Source: Claveliimonas bilis
GTDB lineage: Bacteria > Bacillota > Clostridia > Lachnospirales > Lachnospiraceae
Length of the DNA stretch: 64,000 nucleotides
Direction: 5' to 3'
NCBI RefSeq assembly: GCF_020892095.1
Contig: NZ_AP024845.1
Span: 1,860,001 to 1,924,000, forward strand
Within the stretch, counting starts at the first letter, position 1. Every line of letters begins with the position of its first letter. Below are positions 34,378 through 45,865 of the stretch, piece by piece. Both the position numbers and the translations under genes were made by a program. Below the pieces are notes generated by a model. It did not search any database and was not told the DNA's origin. It saw nothing but the letters and a program-made list of their open reading frames with translations.

Positions 34378-34614
34378 ATGAGTCAGGTAAAAGTACAATT
34401 CAAAACGCCGGAAGAAGTTATGGATTTTACAAATGTTGTTTCAAAGTATGATTACAACATGGATCTGAAGAAAAGCAGCAGAAAAGTTGTTGACGCAAAA
34501 TCGCTGCTTGGTATTCTTGCTCTCGGACTGGAAAATAACCTGGAGCTGTGTATTTATTCCGACGAAGACTGCAGTGAAGTTGTAAATGCGATCGGGAAGT
34601 ATGTCGTTGCATAG
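34378..34614 (+). CDS. HPr-family protein lacking the phosphorylatable histidine
   Basis: A 78-residue protein with the HPr fold. HPr proteins carry sugar-transport phosphate on His15 and are regulated at Ser46. Here there is no histidine anywhere in the sequence, while AKSLLGILALGL keeps the Ser46-type site at residue 42. This is the pattern of Crh, a regulator that cannot pass phosphate to sugars but can be phosphorylated by HPr kinase and signal to CcpA. Crh-like function is inferred. AAAAGGGG precedes the ATG. Single-gene unit with its own promoter and terminator. Confidence 0.85.
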   Translation: MSQVKVQFKTPEEVMDFTNVVSKYDYNMDLKKSSRKVVDAKSLLGILALGLENNLELCIYSDEDCSEVVNAIGKYVVA

Positions 34615-34636
34615 AAGTATTTAAAATGAAAAAATG

Positions 34637-34687
34637 AGGGAGAGCCGCAGATCATCAGCGATGGATGAACAGGCGGCCTCCCTTTTT
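34637..34687. terminator. Bidirectional terminator after the HPr-like gene
   Basis: GGGAGAGCCGC pairs with GCGGCCTCCC (one bulge) and is followed by TTTTT. It sits between convergent genes. Confidence 0.8.
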
Positions 34688-35720
34688 AATTTACATTTTT
34701 GTTTTCACGATAAGATTTCCCGAAAGAAGGTCTGTTGCCGGAAGGAGGAATCAGATGGGAAATCCGATCTGTAATTCTGACCAGGATATCGGAAGAACCG
34801 ATGAAAGCAAGGCTTGTGCAGAAAGCAAGCAAAAGGGTGGTCTCCGGAATAGTATTTATATTCTGCAGGATATGGGAACCGTATTTGAAGCAAGAGTATA
34901 CAAGCCCGTGAAAGATGTAGATCGGCATGGTCCGACTGCCCAGGTAAGAGAAAAATGTGCGTTTCTCCGTTATGATAAAGGCGATCAGGAAAGTCAGAGC
35001 AAATCCTGCACCATAGCAGATCAGGCGCACCAGCATTCCTTCCAGAGGAGCCTGTCCCAGGTAATGATAATTGTATCTTCCGTAGCATATCTTAGGATCA
35101 TAGCCTTTGTGGATCGGATCAGCGACAAGGAAAACGGCGGCAAAGATCAGTCCTGCAGCTGAAAGAATACGTATCCGGCGGGTACGCATCCTTGTGAAAA
35201 ATTCCCGGTTCATATGATAGCCTGCCAGGAAGTAAGGATAGAAGACCAGGATCCTTGGAATGGAGAGGAAGTTGTCTTTCATTCCGGACAGCCCGATCAG
35301 GAGTCCTGCCGCAACTGCAAGGATCATATGTCCCGGCAGCTTTTTGAAGTAGGGAGTTGCCAATCTCCATGCAAAAAGAGCCAGAATATACCACAGAGAA
35401 AATTTCGGATAGAGAAGATAGAGTCCTGTGGGCCTGTGCAGGATGAAGGTGTACAGGGCATAATAAACACATTCATATACGAGATATGGAATGAGGAGCT
35501 TTTGGATCAGCTCTGTCAAAGAATGCCGGCGTTTGGAAAAATATCCTGATATGTAGATAAAAGCCGGCATATGAAAAGATGAGATCAGCCATTTTAAATT
35601 GTATAAAAAAGCATTATTTCCATAGTTTAAGTCTGTAAAGTGTCCCATAATGACAAGGACGATCAAGATAGCTTTATAATTGTCAAAAAGAAAATCACGC
35701 TTTGCGGTTGTTGTATCCAT
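34686..35720 (-). CDS. Membrane acyltransferase (fucose 4-O-acetylase / Acyltransferase_3 type)
   Basis: A 344-residue integral membrane protein with about 10 hydrophobic helices. The opening RDFLFDNYKAILIVLVIMGHF supplies the conserved His of the family, and SSFHMPAFIYISGYF is its second signature. Members O-acetylate surface polysaccharides or antibiotics using cytoplasmic acetyl-CoA. No glycan cluster lies nearby to identify the acceptor. The ATG has GGGGG before it. Single gene on the minus strand. Confidence 0.88.
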   Translation of the reverse strand: MDTTTAKRDFLFDNYKAILIVLVIMGHFTDLNYGNNAFLYNLKWLISSFHMPAFIYISGYFSKRRHSLTELIQKLLIPYLVYECVYYALYTFILHRPTGLYLLYPKFSLWYILALFAWRLATPYFKKLPGHMILAVAAGLLIGLSGMKDNFLSIPRILVFYPYFLAGYHMNREFFTRMRTRRIRILSAAGLIFAAVFLVADPIHKGYDPKICYGRYNYHYLGQAPLEGMLVRLICYGAGFALTFLIAFIITEKRTFFSYLGSRTMPIYIFHGLVYSCFKYGSHILQNINTIPETTLLLAFCTSLAFIGSSDILVRITDRISHLIPPSGNRPSFGKSYRENKNVN

Positions 35721-35883
35721 TGGAATCCCCCTTGCTAAAATGCAGCGGCATACAGAAACATCTGTGTTTCTGCAAAGAACTGCCGAATTTCGCAGAAGAT
35801 ATCTTACTCCTTTTTGGGGAGGGAGACAAGGGTTTTCTTATAAATAATGCTAATTAATAGTGGAAAGTTATTGGTAATTCTTA

Positions 35884-35936
35884 TATAATGATAGAGGAAA
35901 ACCTCGGCTGGCAAAGAATGTGTACCTGCAGCCGGG
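35884..35936 (+). promoter_or_regulatory. -10 element and leader hairpin before the purO-like gene
   Basis: TATAAT at 35884-35889 with a weak -35 (TGGAAA, 35861). Just downstream a stem pairs CGGCTG with CAGCCG within 35903-35936. There is no T-run. Regulation by purine level is plausible but no known riboswitch fits. Confidence 0.45.
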
Positions 35937-35977
35937 GACAGATAAACCAGCAAATGGCATGAAAAGGAGAGGGATAC

Positions 35978-36691
35978 ATGGAAATGTTATCAATTGAAAA
36001 AGAATTACAGGGAAATTCTTATCCGGGCAGAGGAATCATTATTGGAAGAAGTGCAGATGGGAAAAATGCAGTGACAGCATATTTTATTATGGGAAGAAGT
36101 GAAAACAGCCGCAACCGCATTTTCGTAGAAGACGGTGACGGAATCCGTACTCAGGCATTTGATCCTTCTAAGTTGACGGACCCAAGCCTGATCATCTATG
36201 CACCGGTGCGCGTGCTGGGAAATAAGACGATCGTGACAAACGGAGATCAGACAGACACGATCTATGAAGGTATGGACAAGCAGATGACATTTGAACAATC
36301 TCTTCGCTGCAGAGAATTTGAGCCGGACGGTCCTAATTATACACCTCGCATTTCCGGTATCATGCATATAGAAGGCAGAAAATACAGCTATGCAATGTCT
36401 ATTTTAAAGAGCAATAACGGAAGCCCTGAAAGCTGTAATCGTTTTACATTTGCCTATGAGAATGCAGCTCCGGGAGAGGGACATTTTATCCATACATATA
36501 TGCATGACGGCAATCCTCTGCCAAGTTTTGAAGGTGAACCGAAGCTGATCGGGATTCCGGATGATATGGATGCTTTTGCAGAAAGTCTCTGGAGCAGTCT
36601 GAATGAGGAAAATAAGGTCTCCTTGTTTGTGCGTTATATTGATATAGAAACGGGAAAGTGGCAGACACGTATCATCAATAAAAATCAGTAG
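35978..36691 (+). CDS. IMP cyclohydrolase, PurO-like
   Basis: A 237-residue protein of the IMP_cyclohyd family, first known from archaeal PurO, catalysing ring closure of FAICAR to IMP, the last step of purine synthesis. PGRGIIIGRSADGKNAVTAYFIMGRSENSRNR and DPSLIIYAPVRV are typical segments. GGAGAGGG precedes the ATG. The next gene, 40 bp downstream, supplies the preceding activity, so together they replace the bifunctional PurH of most bacteria. Confidence 0.9.
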   Translation: MEMLSIEKELQGNSYPGRGIIIGRSADGKNAVTAYFIMGRSENSRNRIFVEDGDGIRTQAFDPSKLTDPSLIIYAPVRVLGNKTIVTNGDQTDTIYEGMDKQMTFEQSLRCREFEPDGPNYTPRISGIMHIEGRKYSYAMSILKSNNGSPESCNRFTFAYENAAPGEGHFIHTYMHDGNPLPSFEGEPKLIGIPDDMDAFAESLWSSLNEENKVSLFVRYIDIETGKWQTRIINKNQ

Positions 36692-36731
36692 TTTTTTGAA
36701 GAGAAAAAACAAAAGAAAGGAACGGATAAAA

Positions 36732-37910
36732 ATGAAAGAATTACAGTTGAAATATGGATGCAACCCTAATCAGAAACCATCCAGGATCTATGTGGCAGAC
36801 GGAAGCGATCTCCCGATCCAGGTGCTGAACGGGAAACCGGGATATATCAATTTTATGGATGCCTTCAATGGATGGCAGCTTGTAAAAGAACTGAAGAAAG
36901 CCACCGGATATCCGGCAGCCACTTCCTTTAAGCATGTATCCCCGGCAGGGGCTGCGATCGGCCTTCCATTAAGCGAAACCCTTGCCAAGATTTACTGGGT
37001 AGATGACCTGGGAGAGCTTTCTTTGCTTGCCAGCGCTTACGCAAGAGCCAGGGGAGCCGACAGAATGTCTTCCTTCGGAGATTTCATTGCTCTGTCTGAT
37101 GTTTGTGATACAGATACAGCAAGACTGATCAAGAGGGAAGTATCCGACGGAGTGATCGCGCCGGGTTATGAGCCGGAAGCGCTGGAAATCCTGAAGCAGA
37201 AGAAAAAAGGAAACTACAATATCATTCAGATCGATGAGGATTATACTCCGGCAGCTCTGGAACATAAAGAGGTTTATGGAATCACATTTGAGCAGGGAAG
37301 AAATGAGCTGAATATCGGTGAAGATTTCTTCGACAATATCGTGACAGAGAACAAGGAGCTTACCAAAGAGGCTAAGATCGATCTTGCTATCTCTATGATC
37401 ACACTGAAATATACCCAGTCTAATTCCGTGTGCTATGTGAAAGGCGGACAGGCAATCGGAATCGGAGCAGGACAGCAGTCCAGGATCCACTGTACAAGGC
37501 TGGCAGGTCAGAAGGCAGACAATTGGTACCTTCGCCAGTCACCCAAGGTAATGGGACTTGAGTTCCTTCCGTCTATCGGAAGAGCAGACAGGGACAATGC
37601 TATTGACCTGTATATCGGAGAAGACTACATGGATGTGCTGGCAGAAGGAGAATGGCAGAAAATTTTTGTAAGGAAGCCGGAAGTCTTTACAAGAGAAGAA
37701 AAAAGAGCATGGCTGGATCAGATGACAGACGTTGCTCTTGGCTCTGATGCTTTCTTCCCATTTGGGGACAATATTGAGCGCGCCCACAGAAGCGGAGTGA
37801 AATATATCGCTCAGCCGGGCGGTTCTGTGAGAGACGATAATGTCATCGAAGTGTGCAATAAATACGGCATAGTGATGTCATTTACGGGAATCCGCCTTTT
37901 CCATCATTAA
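36732..37910 (+). CDS. Stand-alone AICAR transformylase
   Basis: A 392-residue phosphoribosylaminoimidazolecarboxamide formyltransferase, which uses 10-formyl-THF. It contains the transformylase segments LKYGCNPNQKPS, TSFKHVSPAGAA (catalytic Lys-His), YTQSNSVCYVKGGQAIGIGAGQQSR and AQPGGSVRDD, but it lacks the N-terminal MGS-like cyclohydrolase domain of PurH. The ATG at 36732 follows AAAGGAACG; an earlier in-frame start at 36696 lies against the purO-like stop and has no good site. It works with the upstream cyclohydrolase. Confidence 0.95.
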   Translation: MKELQLKYGCNPNQKPSRIYVADGSDLPIQVLNGKPGYINFMDAFNGWQLVKELKKATGYPAATSFKHVSPAGAAIGLPLSETLAKIYWVDDLGELSLLASAYARARGADRMSSFGDFIALSDVCDTDTARLIKREVSDGVIAPGYEPEALEILKQKKKGNYNIIQIDEDYTPAALEHKEVYGITFEQGRNELNIGEDFFDNIVTENKELTKEAKIDLAISMITLKYTQSNSVCYVKGGQAIGIGAGQQSRIHCTRLAGQKADNWYLRQSPKVMGLEFLPSIGRADRDNAIDLYIGEDYMDVLAEGEWQKIFVRKPEVFTREEKRAWLDQMTDVALGSDAFFPFGDNIERAHRSGVKYIAQPGGSVRDDNVIEVCNKYGIVMSFTGIRLFHH

Positions 37911-37940
37911 AATTTGTTGTATATTTGACGCAAAACGATT

Positions 37941-37946
37941 ATAATA
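37941..37946 (+). promoter_or_regulatory. -10 element of glmM
   Basis: Perfect TATAAT. The best -35 at 17 bp is TTGTAT (37918-37923), which is weak; a TTGACG lies too close. Confidence 0.5.
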
Positions 37947-38021
37947 GTTTTGTGTGAGACTGATTGTGCAAAAAAAACGGACAATCGGTCAAAAATATGC
38001 GGTAAAAGGAGAATTAGTAAG

Positions 38022-39371
38022 ATGGGAAAATATTTCGGTACAGATGGCTTTCGGGGAGAAGCCAATGAAGTATTGACAGTAGAACATGCTTTTAAAGTAG
38101 GCCGGTTTCTGGGATGGTATTATGGACAGGAGCATAAGGCGAGAGTAGTGATCGGAAAAGATACAAGAAGAAGCAGTTATATGTTTGAGTATGCGCTTGT
38201 TGCAGGTCTGACCGCATCAGGTGCGGATGCGTTCCTTCTTCACGTAACAACAACTCCCAGCGTGTCCTATGTAACAAGAACAGAAAACTTTGACTGTGGT
38301 ATTATGATCTCTGCAAGCCATAACCCGTTCTATGACAATGGAATTAAGGTGATCAACGGAAAAGGGCATAAACTGGAGGCAGAGGTAGAAGAGAAAATCG
38401 AGGCCTATATTGACGGCGAGATAGGAGAACTGCCCCTTGCAAAGAAAGACAATATCGGGCGGACAACAGACTATGTGGCAGGAAGAAACCGGTATGTAGG
38501 ATATCTGATTTCTCTTGCGACCCGTTCTTTTGAAGGAATTAAAGTAGGACTTGACTGTTCCAACGGAAGCGCGTTTATGATCGCCAAAAGCGTGTATGAT
38601 GCTCTTGGAGCTAAAACATACGTCATCAATAACGAGCCAAATGGTACAAATATTAACTTAAACTGCGGCTCCACTCATATAGAAGTACTGCAGCAGTATG
38701 TCAAAGAAGAGGGCCTGGATATTGCGTTCGCCTACGATGGTGATGCAGACCGCTGCATCGCAGTAGATGAAAACGGAAATGTAGTGGACGGCGATATGAT
38801 CATGTATGTCTGCGGAAAATACATGAAAGAAAACGGACGTCTCAATGGAGATACCATTGTTACAACAATCATGTCCAATCTGGGACTTTACAAAGCCTGT
38901 GATAAAGTGGGACTGAAGTATGAAAAGACGGCAGTTGGAGATAAATATGTCTATGAAAACATGGTGAAAAACAATTTCTCCCTGGGCGGGGAACAGTCCG
39001 GACATATTATTTTCAGCAAACATGCTACAACCGGAGACGGCATCTTGACCTCCCTTATGGTTATGGAAGTTATGCTGGAGAAGAAGTTAAGCCTTGGCAA
39101 ACTGACAGAGGAAGTCAAGATTTATCCGCAGCTTCTGAAAAATGTGCGTGTAACTGACAAAAAGACAGCAAGAGAAAATCCGGCTGTTGTAAAAGCGGTA
39201 GAGGAAGTAACAGCGGCCCTTGGTGATGACGGACGTATTCTGGTAAGAGAAAGCGGAACAGAACCTGTGATCCGTGTTATGGTGGAGGCTGCTACTGACG
39301 AGCTGTGCAGCAAATATGTGGATCAGGTAGTCGAGGTTATATATAAGGAAAATCTGGTTGCCGAAGCATAA
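38022..39371 (+). CDS. glmM: Phosphoglucosamine mutase
   Basis: A 449-residue enzyme making glucosamine-1-phosphate for peptidoglycan precursors. MGKYFGTDGFRGEAN opens the protein, GIMISASHNPFYDNG carries the phospho-Ser, DGDADRCIAVD binds Mg2+, and RESGTEPVIRVMVEA is the C-terminal phosphate loop. The start is the ATG at 38022 after AAAAGGAG; the frame is open upstream to 37950 without a ribosome site. A terminator follows. Confidence 0.95.
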   Translation: MGKYFGTDGFRGEANEVLTVEHAFKVGRFLGWYYGQEHKARVVIGKDTRRSSYMFEYALVAGLTASGADAFLLHVTTTPSVSYVTRTENFDCGIMISASHNPFYDNGIKVINGKGHKLEAEVEEKIEAYIDGEIGELPLAKKDNIGRTTDYVAGRNRYVGYLISLATRSFEGIKVGLDCSNGSAFMIAKSVYDALGAKTYVINNEPNGTNINLNCGSTHIEVLQQYVKEEGLDIAFAYDGDADRCIAVDENGNVVDGDMIMYVCGKYMKENGRLNGDTIVTTIMSNLGLYKACDKVGLKYEKTAVGDKYVYENMVKNNFSLGGEQSGHIIFSKHATTGDGILTSLMVMEVMLEKKLSLGKLTEEVKIYPQLLKNVRVTDKKTARENPAVVKAVEEVTAALGDDGRILVRESGTEPVIRVMVEAATDELCSKYVDQVVEVIYKENLVAEA

Positions 39372-39394
39372 GAACATAGAGTGAAAAATCATTG

Positions 39395-39420
39395 CCCCGC
39401 AGTATTCTGCGGGGTATTTT
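39395..39420 (+). terminator. Terminator of glmM
   Basis: CCCCGCAG / CTGCGGGG with a 4-base loop, then TATTTT. Confidence 0.85.
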
Positions 39421-39469
39421 GATGAGGAAAAGGGACATACTAATTCCTGGAGCCGGCAAAACGGTTTAA

Positions 39470-40774
<1,305 letters not shown>

Positions 40775-40779
40775 AAGGT

Positions 40780-41814
40780 TTACCAGATACCAAGCACATG
40801 CTGGAGGATCAGGCTGACGGCAGTAATGCCAACCCAGCAGCAAAGGCCGAGGATAATAGGTTTGCCTCCTGTTTTTACCAGTTTCATAATGTTGGTATTC
40901 AGTCCGATGGCAGCCATGGCAACAACAATGAAAAATTTGCTCAGTTCTTTGATGGGAGCAAAAAATTCTGAAGATACACCGAATACATTTGTCGCCACTG
41001 TTGTGATGATGGAAGCGACAATAAAATAGATAATAAAGAAGGGGAAAATCTTTTTCAGGCTGACGGAGCTTCCGGAAGAAGATTTTTCCTTTTTTGTGCG
41101 ATAAAGAGCAAGCACCAGCGTGATCGGGATGATGGCCAGCGTCCGGGTGAGTTTTACGGTGACGGCTTTATCCAGGGTGGCAGATCCAAGCGCAAACATG
41201 TTGTCCCAGGTAGAAGCTGCAGCTGTAACGGATGAAGTGTCATTGATGGCTGTACCGGCAAAAATACCGAAAGCTTCGCCGCTTGTCTGGTCAAATCCCA
41301 GGAAATTTCCAAAATGTGGGAAGATTACTGCAGCCAGCACATTGAAGAAGAAAATAACGGAAATAGCCTGGGCGACTTCTTCGTCATCCGCATCAATAAC
41401 AGGAGCCGTGGCGGCAATGGCGGAACCGCCGCATATGGAGGAGCCGACGCCCACTAAAGTGGCAATACGTGCCGGAATATGCATAACTTTGCTTAAAAAG
41501 TATGCCAGGATAAGTGAAGTGGCAATGGTGCAGATAATGATAGGAAGGGATTGCTTTCCTGTATCCAGGATAACGGAAAGATTCAGTCCGAATCCAAGGA
41601 GAATAACCGCGTACTGCAGAATTTTCTTGGCGGAATAATTAATACCGTCCTGAACAGAAGATTTATCTTTTATAAATAGTGTAACGATCATTCCAAGAAT
41701 GATGGCGATCACAGGACCTCCGATGATAGGGAATGCTGTTCCGAGAAACCATGCGGGAACTGCAATGAGAAGGCACAGCAGAAGCCCTTTCATATTTTTA
41801 GTGACAACTTCCAT
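40780..41814 (-). CDS. YeiH family membrane protein (UPF0324, putative sulfate exporter)
   Basis: A 344-residue protein with about ten membrane helices. [49 protein letters not shown] and [14 protein letters not shown] are family landmarks. YeiH relatives are annotated as sulfate or sulfonate exporters on limited evidence. The gene is divergent from a LysR regulator 144 bp away, an arrangement common for yeiH and suggesting direct control. Confidence 0.9.
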   Translation of the reverse strand: MEVVTKNMKGLLLCLLIAVPAWFLGTAFPIIGGPVIAIILGMIVTLFIKDKSSVQDGINYSAKKILQYAVILLGFGLNLSVILDTGKQSLPIIICTIATSLILAYFLSKVMHIPARIATLVGVGSSICGGSAIAATAPVIDADDEEVAQAISVIFFFNVLAAVIFPHFGNFLGFDQTSGEAFGIFAGTAINDTSSVTAAASTWDNMFALGSATLDKAVTVKLTRTLAIIPITLVLALYRTKKEKSSSGSSVSLKKIFPFFIIYFIVASIITTVATNVFGVSSEFFAPIKELSKFFIVVAMAAIGLNTNIMKLVKTGGKPIILGLCCWVGITAVSLILQHVLGIW

Positions 41815-41897
41815 AGTTTACCTCTTTTCTTTCTCTTTTTGAGTTTCAACAGTAGTTTCGGTCTGAACCGATGCTTTTAATTTATCACAGAAAAATA

Positions 41898-41912
41898 ATA
41901 ATGTAAAATTAT
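41898..41912. promoter_or_regulatory. LysR-type dyad between yeiH and its regulator
   Basis: ATAAT-GTAAA-ATTAT is a perfect 5-5-5 palindrome with the T-N11-A form of LysR boxes, in the divergent intergenic region. Confidence 0.55.
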
Positions 41913-41958
41913 AATAAATTATGATATGATAAAAACAATTTATATAAGGAGGGGAAAT

Positions 41959-42852
41959 ATGCTGGATTTTCGGATGGAGACATTTGTTACTGTATGCAAA
42001 TATATGAATTATACAAAGGCTGCCAACGCCCTGCATATTACGCAGCCGGCTGTGTCCCAGCACATGCGCCATATAGAAGAAGAATATGGGGTGAAACTGT
42101 TTGAATTTCAGGGGAAAAAACTGTTTTTGACAAAGGATGGGAGAGCGCTTCTGAATATGGCTGTGACCTGGCAGCATGATGACCAGGCTCTTCGGAGAAA
42201 ATTTCAGGAAAACGCTGCCGGGCAGCGCCATCTGATCTTTGGGGTGACGCTGACGATCGGAGAATATGTGATAGGTGATTATCTTGCCGGATATATGAAA
42301 AAGCACCCTCATACGCAGATCAGGCTTACCATTGCCAATACGGAGGGACTTTTGAAGAAGCTGGATGAAGGAGAAATTGATTTTGCTGTAGTAGAAGGAT
42401 ATTTTGAAAAAAGCGACTATGATTTTCAGCTTTTCCGAAAAGAACGTTACATAGGAGTAGCGAGTCCCTACGGCGCCAAGGTAAAAATGAGCGGGGAAAA
42501 ATGCGGGTGGCCCCGGATTTTCGGAGAGACATTGATCGTCCGGGAGCAGGGTTCCGGCACGAGGGAAGTGTTGGAGAGGGCGCTTAGGGAAGACGGCTAT
42601 CAGATTGGTGATTTTGACAATGTGGTGGAAATCAGCAATATGAACGCTATCAAATCTATTGTAATGGGCGGAGGAGGAATATCTTTCCTGTATGAAGCGG
42701 CGGTGAAGAAGGAGATTGGAGAAGGAAGTCTTGTGGAACTTCCTGTGGAAGGCTTTCCCAAATACCATGATTTTACTTTTATCTGGCGGAAGAACAGCAT
42801 TTTTTCACAGCAGTATAAAGAACTGCTCTGCCAGATGACAAATGCTACATAA
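41959..42852 (+). CDS. LysR family regulator, probably of yeiH
   Basis: 297 residues. The N-terminal winged helix reads FVTVCKYMNYTKAANALHITQPAVSQHMRHIEEEYGVKLF, and a periplasmic-binding-like effector domain follows (LTIGEYVIGDYLAGYMKKHP). The start at 41959 has AAGGAGGGG before it; the Met at 41926 in the same frame lacks a site. Divergent orientation toward the YeiH gene implies that it activates that gene in response to a small molecule, unknown here. Confidence 0.92.
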   Translation: MLDFRMETFVTVCKYMNYTKAANALHITQPAVSQHMRHIEEEYGVKLFEFQGKKLFLTKDGRALLNMAVTWQHDDQALRRKFQENAAGQRHLIFGVTLTIGEYVIGDYLAGYMKKHPHTQIRLTIANTEGLLKKLDEGEIDFAVVEGYFEKSDYDFQLFRKERYIGVASPYGAKVKMSGEKCGWPRIFGETLIVREQGSGTREVLERALREDGYQIGDFDNVVEISNMNAIKSIVMGGGGISFLYEAAVKKEIGEGSLVELPVEGFPKYHDFTFIWRKNSIFSQQYKELLCQMTNAT

Positions 42853-42920
42853 AAAAACCTTGCTATCCGGGGAACAGTATGATAGAATATATTTGGTTTA
42901 TCCACAGGAGGTGTGAAAAA

Positions 42921-43163
42921 GTGGAAATTTTGAAGATGGTATTAATGATTATATTTGCTATAGACTGTATCGCATTGACAATTATCGTATTGATGCAGGA
43001 AGGAAAACAGGCAGGCCTTGGAACGATCGGAGGCATGGCGGATACTTACTGGGGACAGAATAAAGGACGTTCTATGGAAGGAGCGCTTGTCAAGATCACC
43101 AGAGTTCTTGCTGTACTTTTCATTGTACTGGCAGCAGTGCTGAATATGAAAATATTTGCCTGA
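42921..43163 (+). CDS. secG: Preprotein translocase subunit SecG
   Basis: An 80-residue inner-membrane protein with two hydrophobic helices joined by a loop containing QEGKQAGLGTIGG and WGQNKGRSMEG, as in SecG; it assists SecYE during export. The GTG at 42921 is chosen because AGGAGGTG lies 6 bases before it. The order secG-rnr-smpB is common in Bacillota. Confidence 0.93.
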   Translation: MEILKMVLMIIFAIDCIALTIIVLMQEGKQAGLGTIGGMADTYWGQNKGRSMEGALVKITRVLAVLFIVLAAVLNMKIFA

Positions 43164-43183
43164 TCATTAAGATAAAAATGTCG

Positions 43184-43217
43184 AGACACTCTTGTTTGCG
43201 GATAAGAGTGTCTTTTT
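43184..43217 (+). terminator. Terminator between secG and rnr
   Basis: AGACACTCTT pairs with AAGAGTGTCT and runs into TTTT. It would separate or attenuate rnr transcription from secG. Confidence 0.8.
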
Positions 43218-43245
43218 ACGTATACAATATAGAAGGTGACAGAAA

Positions 43246-45402
43246 ATGGATGATAATTTTGAAAAAAGAAAAAAGGTTATCTATGATTTTATCTGCGATG
43301 ACCTGTATGTGCCAATGAAATTAAAAGAGATTGCCGTTATCCTTCAGGTACCCAAAGAACAGCGCACAGAGCTGAAGGAGGTGTTGGACAGTCTGATCAC
43401 AGACGGCAAGATCCGTCTCTCTCAAAAGGGGAAATACTTGAGGGGAGAAGCGGGCAGGCTTACCGGAGTATATCAGGCCCATCCAAAAGGCTTTGGGTTT
43501 GTGAGTGTAGAAGGTGAGGAGGAAGATATTTTCATCGGCGAGGCAGAGCGGTGCGGAGCCATGCAGGGAGACACCGTTGCGGTTGTGCTTCTTCGGACGC
43601 CGGAAGGAAAAAGAAAAGAGGGAAAAATCGTGGAAATCCTCTCCCGTGGGACAACCCGTATTGTAGGGTTGTATGAGAAGAGGAAAAATAAGGGATATGG
43701 TTTTGTACGCCCGGACAATGCCAGGTTCCTTCAGGATATTTTTGTGGCAGAAGAAAACAGCAAAGGGGCAATGGACGGACACAAGGTTGTGGTGCGTCTT
43801 TTAAGCTATGGAGATGAAAACAGAAAACCGGAGGGGAAAATAGAAGAGATCCTCGGGCATAAAAATGATCCGGGAACCGATATTTTATCCATTGTAAAAG
43901 GATATGATCTGCCGGTGGAATTTCCGGAGAAAGTGCTGAATCAGGCGGGAAAAGTGCCGGAGGAGATCAGCGAGGCGGATATGCAGGGCAGAAAAGATAT
44001 CCGTGAATGGCAGATGGTTACCATTGACGGGGAAGACGCCAAAGATCTGGATGACGCAGTTTCTCTTACCTGGACTGACGATCACTTTACGCTGGGAGTC
44101 CACATTGCGGATGTGTCCAACTATGTGCAGGAAAGAAGCGCTTTGGACCGGGAGGCACTGAAGAGAGGAACCAGCGTCTATCTTGCAGACCGGGTGATCC
44201 CCATGCTGCCTCACCGGCTGTCTAATGGGATATGTTCTTTGAATGAAGGTGTGGACCGCCTTGCGTTGAGCTGTATTATGACGATTGACAGGCAGGGAAA
44301 TGTGATCGATCATGAGATTGCTGAAACGGTGATCCGCGTAGATAAAAGGATGTCCTATACGGGAGTTAAGCAGATCCTTTCCGATCCTGACGGCGAGGAG
44401 GCAAAGGAGCAGGAAACTCTGGTACCTATGCTGAGACAGATGGCAGTGCTTTCGGAAATTTTGAGGAAAAAACGTCATAAAAGAGGAGCCATTGACTTTG
44501 ATTTTCCGGAGGCAAAGATCCGGCTGGATGAGCAGGGAAAACCGATAGAGATCCAGCCCTATGACCGGAATGCGGCCACAAAGATGATCGAGGACTTTAT
44601 GCTTCTTGCCAATGAGACAGTGGCGGAGGATTACTATTGGCAGGAGCTGCCGTTTGTATATCGGACCCACGAGGCTCCTGATGAGGAAAAAATCCGGAAA
44701 TTTGCCATATTTATCAATAATTTCGGTTATTCCATGCATGTGGGGCAAGGGGAGGTCCATCCGAAAGAGATGCAGAAACTTTTGGAGAGGCTGGAAGGAA
44801 AACCGGAGGAGGATCTGATCAGCCGGCTTGCCCTAAGATCTATGAGACAGGCAAGATATTCACCGGAAAATACCGGACATTTCGGTCTGGCAGCGCCCTA
44901 TTACACGCATTTTACTTCACCGATCCGCCGTTATCCGGATCTTCAGATCCACCGGATCATTAAGGATAACTTGAGAGGGCGGATGAACGACAAGAAAATA
45001 GAACATTACGAGTCGATCCTTCCGGAAGTGGCGAAACACTCCAGCGAAACGGAGAGAAAGGCAGAGGAGGCGGAGCGGGAGACTGTGAAGCTGAAAAAGG
45101 CGGAATACATGCAGGCCCATATTGGAGAGATATACGAGGGCATTATTTCGGGAATGACAAAATGGGGCATGTATGTGGAGCTTGAGAATACAATAGAAGG
45201 ACTGGTCCATGTAGCCTCCATGCGTGACGACCATTATGAGTATTATGAAGAGCGCAGTGAGATGGCGGGGCTTCATACGGGCAGAACATATCGTTTGGGA
45301 GAAAAAGTATATGTCCGTGTGTCTGCGGCGGATCGTCTTACAAGAACAGTAGATTTTGAGATTGCAGAAAAAGGAGACTTTGAAAATGGCAAAGACCAGT
45401 GA
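43246..45402 (+). CDS. rnr: Ribonuclease R
   Basis: A 718-residue 3'-5' exoribonuclease that degrades structured RNA and takes part in tmRNA-linked mRNA decay. Two cold-shock domains ([28 protein letters not shown]) are followed by the RNB catalytic domain with [16 protein letters not shown] (metal-binding Asp cluster) and [16 protein letters not shown], then a C-terminal S1 domain ([20 protein letters not shown]). AGAAGGTG precedes the ATG. The 3' end overlaps smpB by 17 bp. Confidence 0.97.
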   Translation: MDDNFEKRKKVIYDFICDDLYVPMKLKEIAVILQVPKEQRTELKEVLDSLITDGKIRLSQKGKYLRGEAGRLTGVYQAHPKGFGFVSVEGEEEDIFIGEAERCGAMQGDTVAVVLLRTPEGKRKEGKIVEILSRGTTRIVGLYEKRKNKGYGFVRPDNARFLQDIFVAEENSKGAMDGHKVVVRLLSYGDENRKPEGKIEEILGHKNDPGTDILSIVKGYDLPVEFPEKVLNQAGKVPEEISEADMQGRKDIREWQMVTIDGEDAKDLDDAVSLTWTDDHFTLGVHIADVSNYVQERSALDREALKRGTSVYLADRVIPMLPHRLSNGICSLNEGVDRLALSCIMTIDRQGNVIDHEIAETVIRVDKRMSYTGVKQILSDPDGEEAKEQETLVPMLRQMAVLSEILRKKRHKRGAIDFDFPEAKIRLDEQGKPIEIQPYDRNAATKMIEDFMLLANETVAEDYYWQELPFVYRTHEAPDEEKIRKFAIFINNFGYSMHVGQGEVHPKEMQKLLERLEGKPEEDLISRLALRSMRQARYSPENTGHFGLAAPYYTHFTSPIRRYPDLQIHRIIKDNLRGRMNDKKIEHYESILPEVAKHSSETERKAEEAERETVKLKKAEYMQAHIGEIYEGIISGMTKWGMYVELENTIEGLVHVASMRDDHYEYYEERSEMAGLHTGRTYRLGEKVYVRVSAADRLTRTVDFEIAEKGDFENGKDQ

Positions 45403-45853
45403 AAAAATGATAGCCAATAATAAAAAAGCATATCATGATTATTTTATACTGGAAAAATATGAGGCTGGAATTTCTCTGGCTGGAACGGAAGTGAAATCTC
45501 TGCGTATGGGAAAATGCAGCATTAAAGAATCATTTATCCGTATCGAGAATGGAGAGGTTTATATTTATGGCATGCATATCAGCCCATATGAAAAAGGAAA
45601 TATTTTCAACAAAGATCCCCTTCGCATAAGAAAGCTTCTTCTTCATAAATCCGAGATCAATAAAATGGCCGGGAAAATGAAGGAAAAAGGGATTGCAATT
45701 GTACCGCTAAAGGTATATTTTAAAGGTAGTCTTGTCAAAGTGGAGATCGGCCTTGCGAAGGGTAAAAAACTGTATGACAAGAGGCAGGATATCGCAAAAA
45801 AAGATCAGCAAAGAGAAGCAAGCAGAGAATTTAAAGTAAGGAATTTCAGATAA
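45386..45853 (+). CDS. smpB: SsrA-binding protein
   Basis: A 155-residue protein that delivers tmRNA to stalled ribosomes. Motifs: [43 protein letters not shown], and a basic C-terminal tail ([18 protein letters not shown]) that folds in the A site. The ATG at 45386 has AAAGGAG before it inside rnr. The tmRNA gene itself is 2.2 kb downstream. Confidence 0.98.
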   Translation: MAKTSEKMIANNKKAYHDYFILEKYEAGISLAGTEVKSLRMGKCSIKESFIRIENGEVYIYGMHISPYEKGNIFNKDPLRIRKLLLHKSEINKMAGKMKEKGIAIVPLKVYFKGSLVKVEIGLAKGKKLYDKRQDIAKKDQQREASREFKVRNFR

Positions 45854-45865
45854 GGAGAAACGGGT

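Noticed and set aside
37926-37946. TTGACG as the -35 of glmM
   Set aside because: Only 9 bp separate it from TATAAT, too short for sigma-A; the weaker TTGTAT at 37918 has the right spacing.
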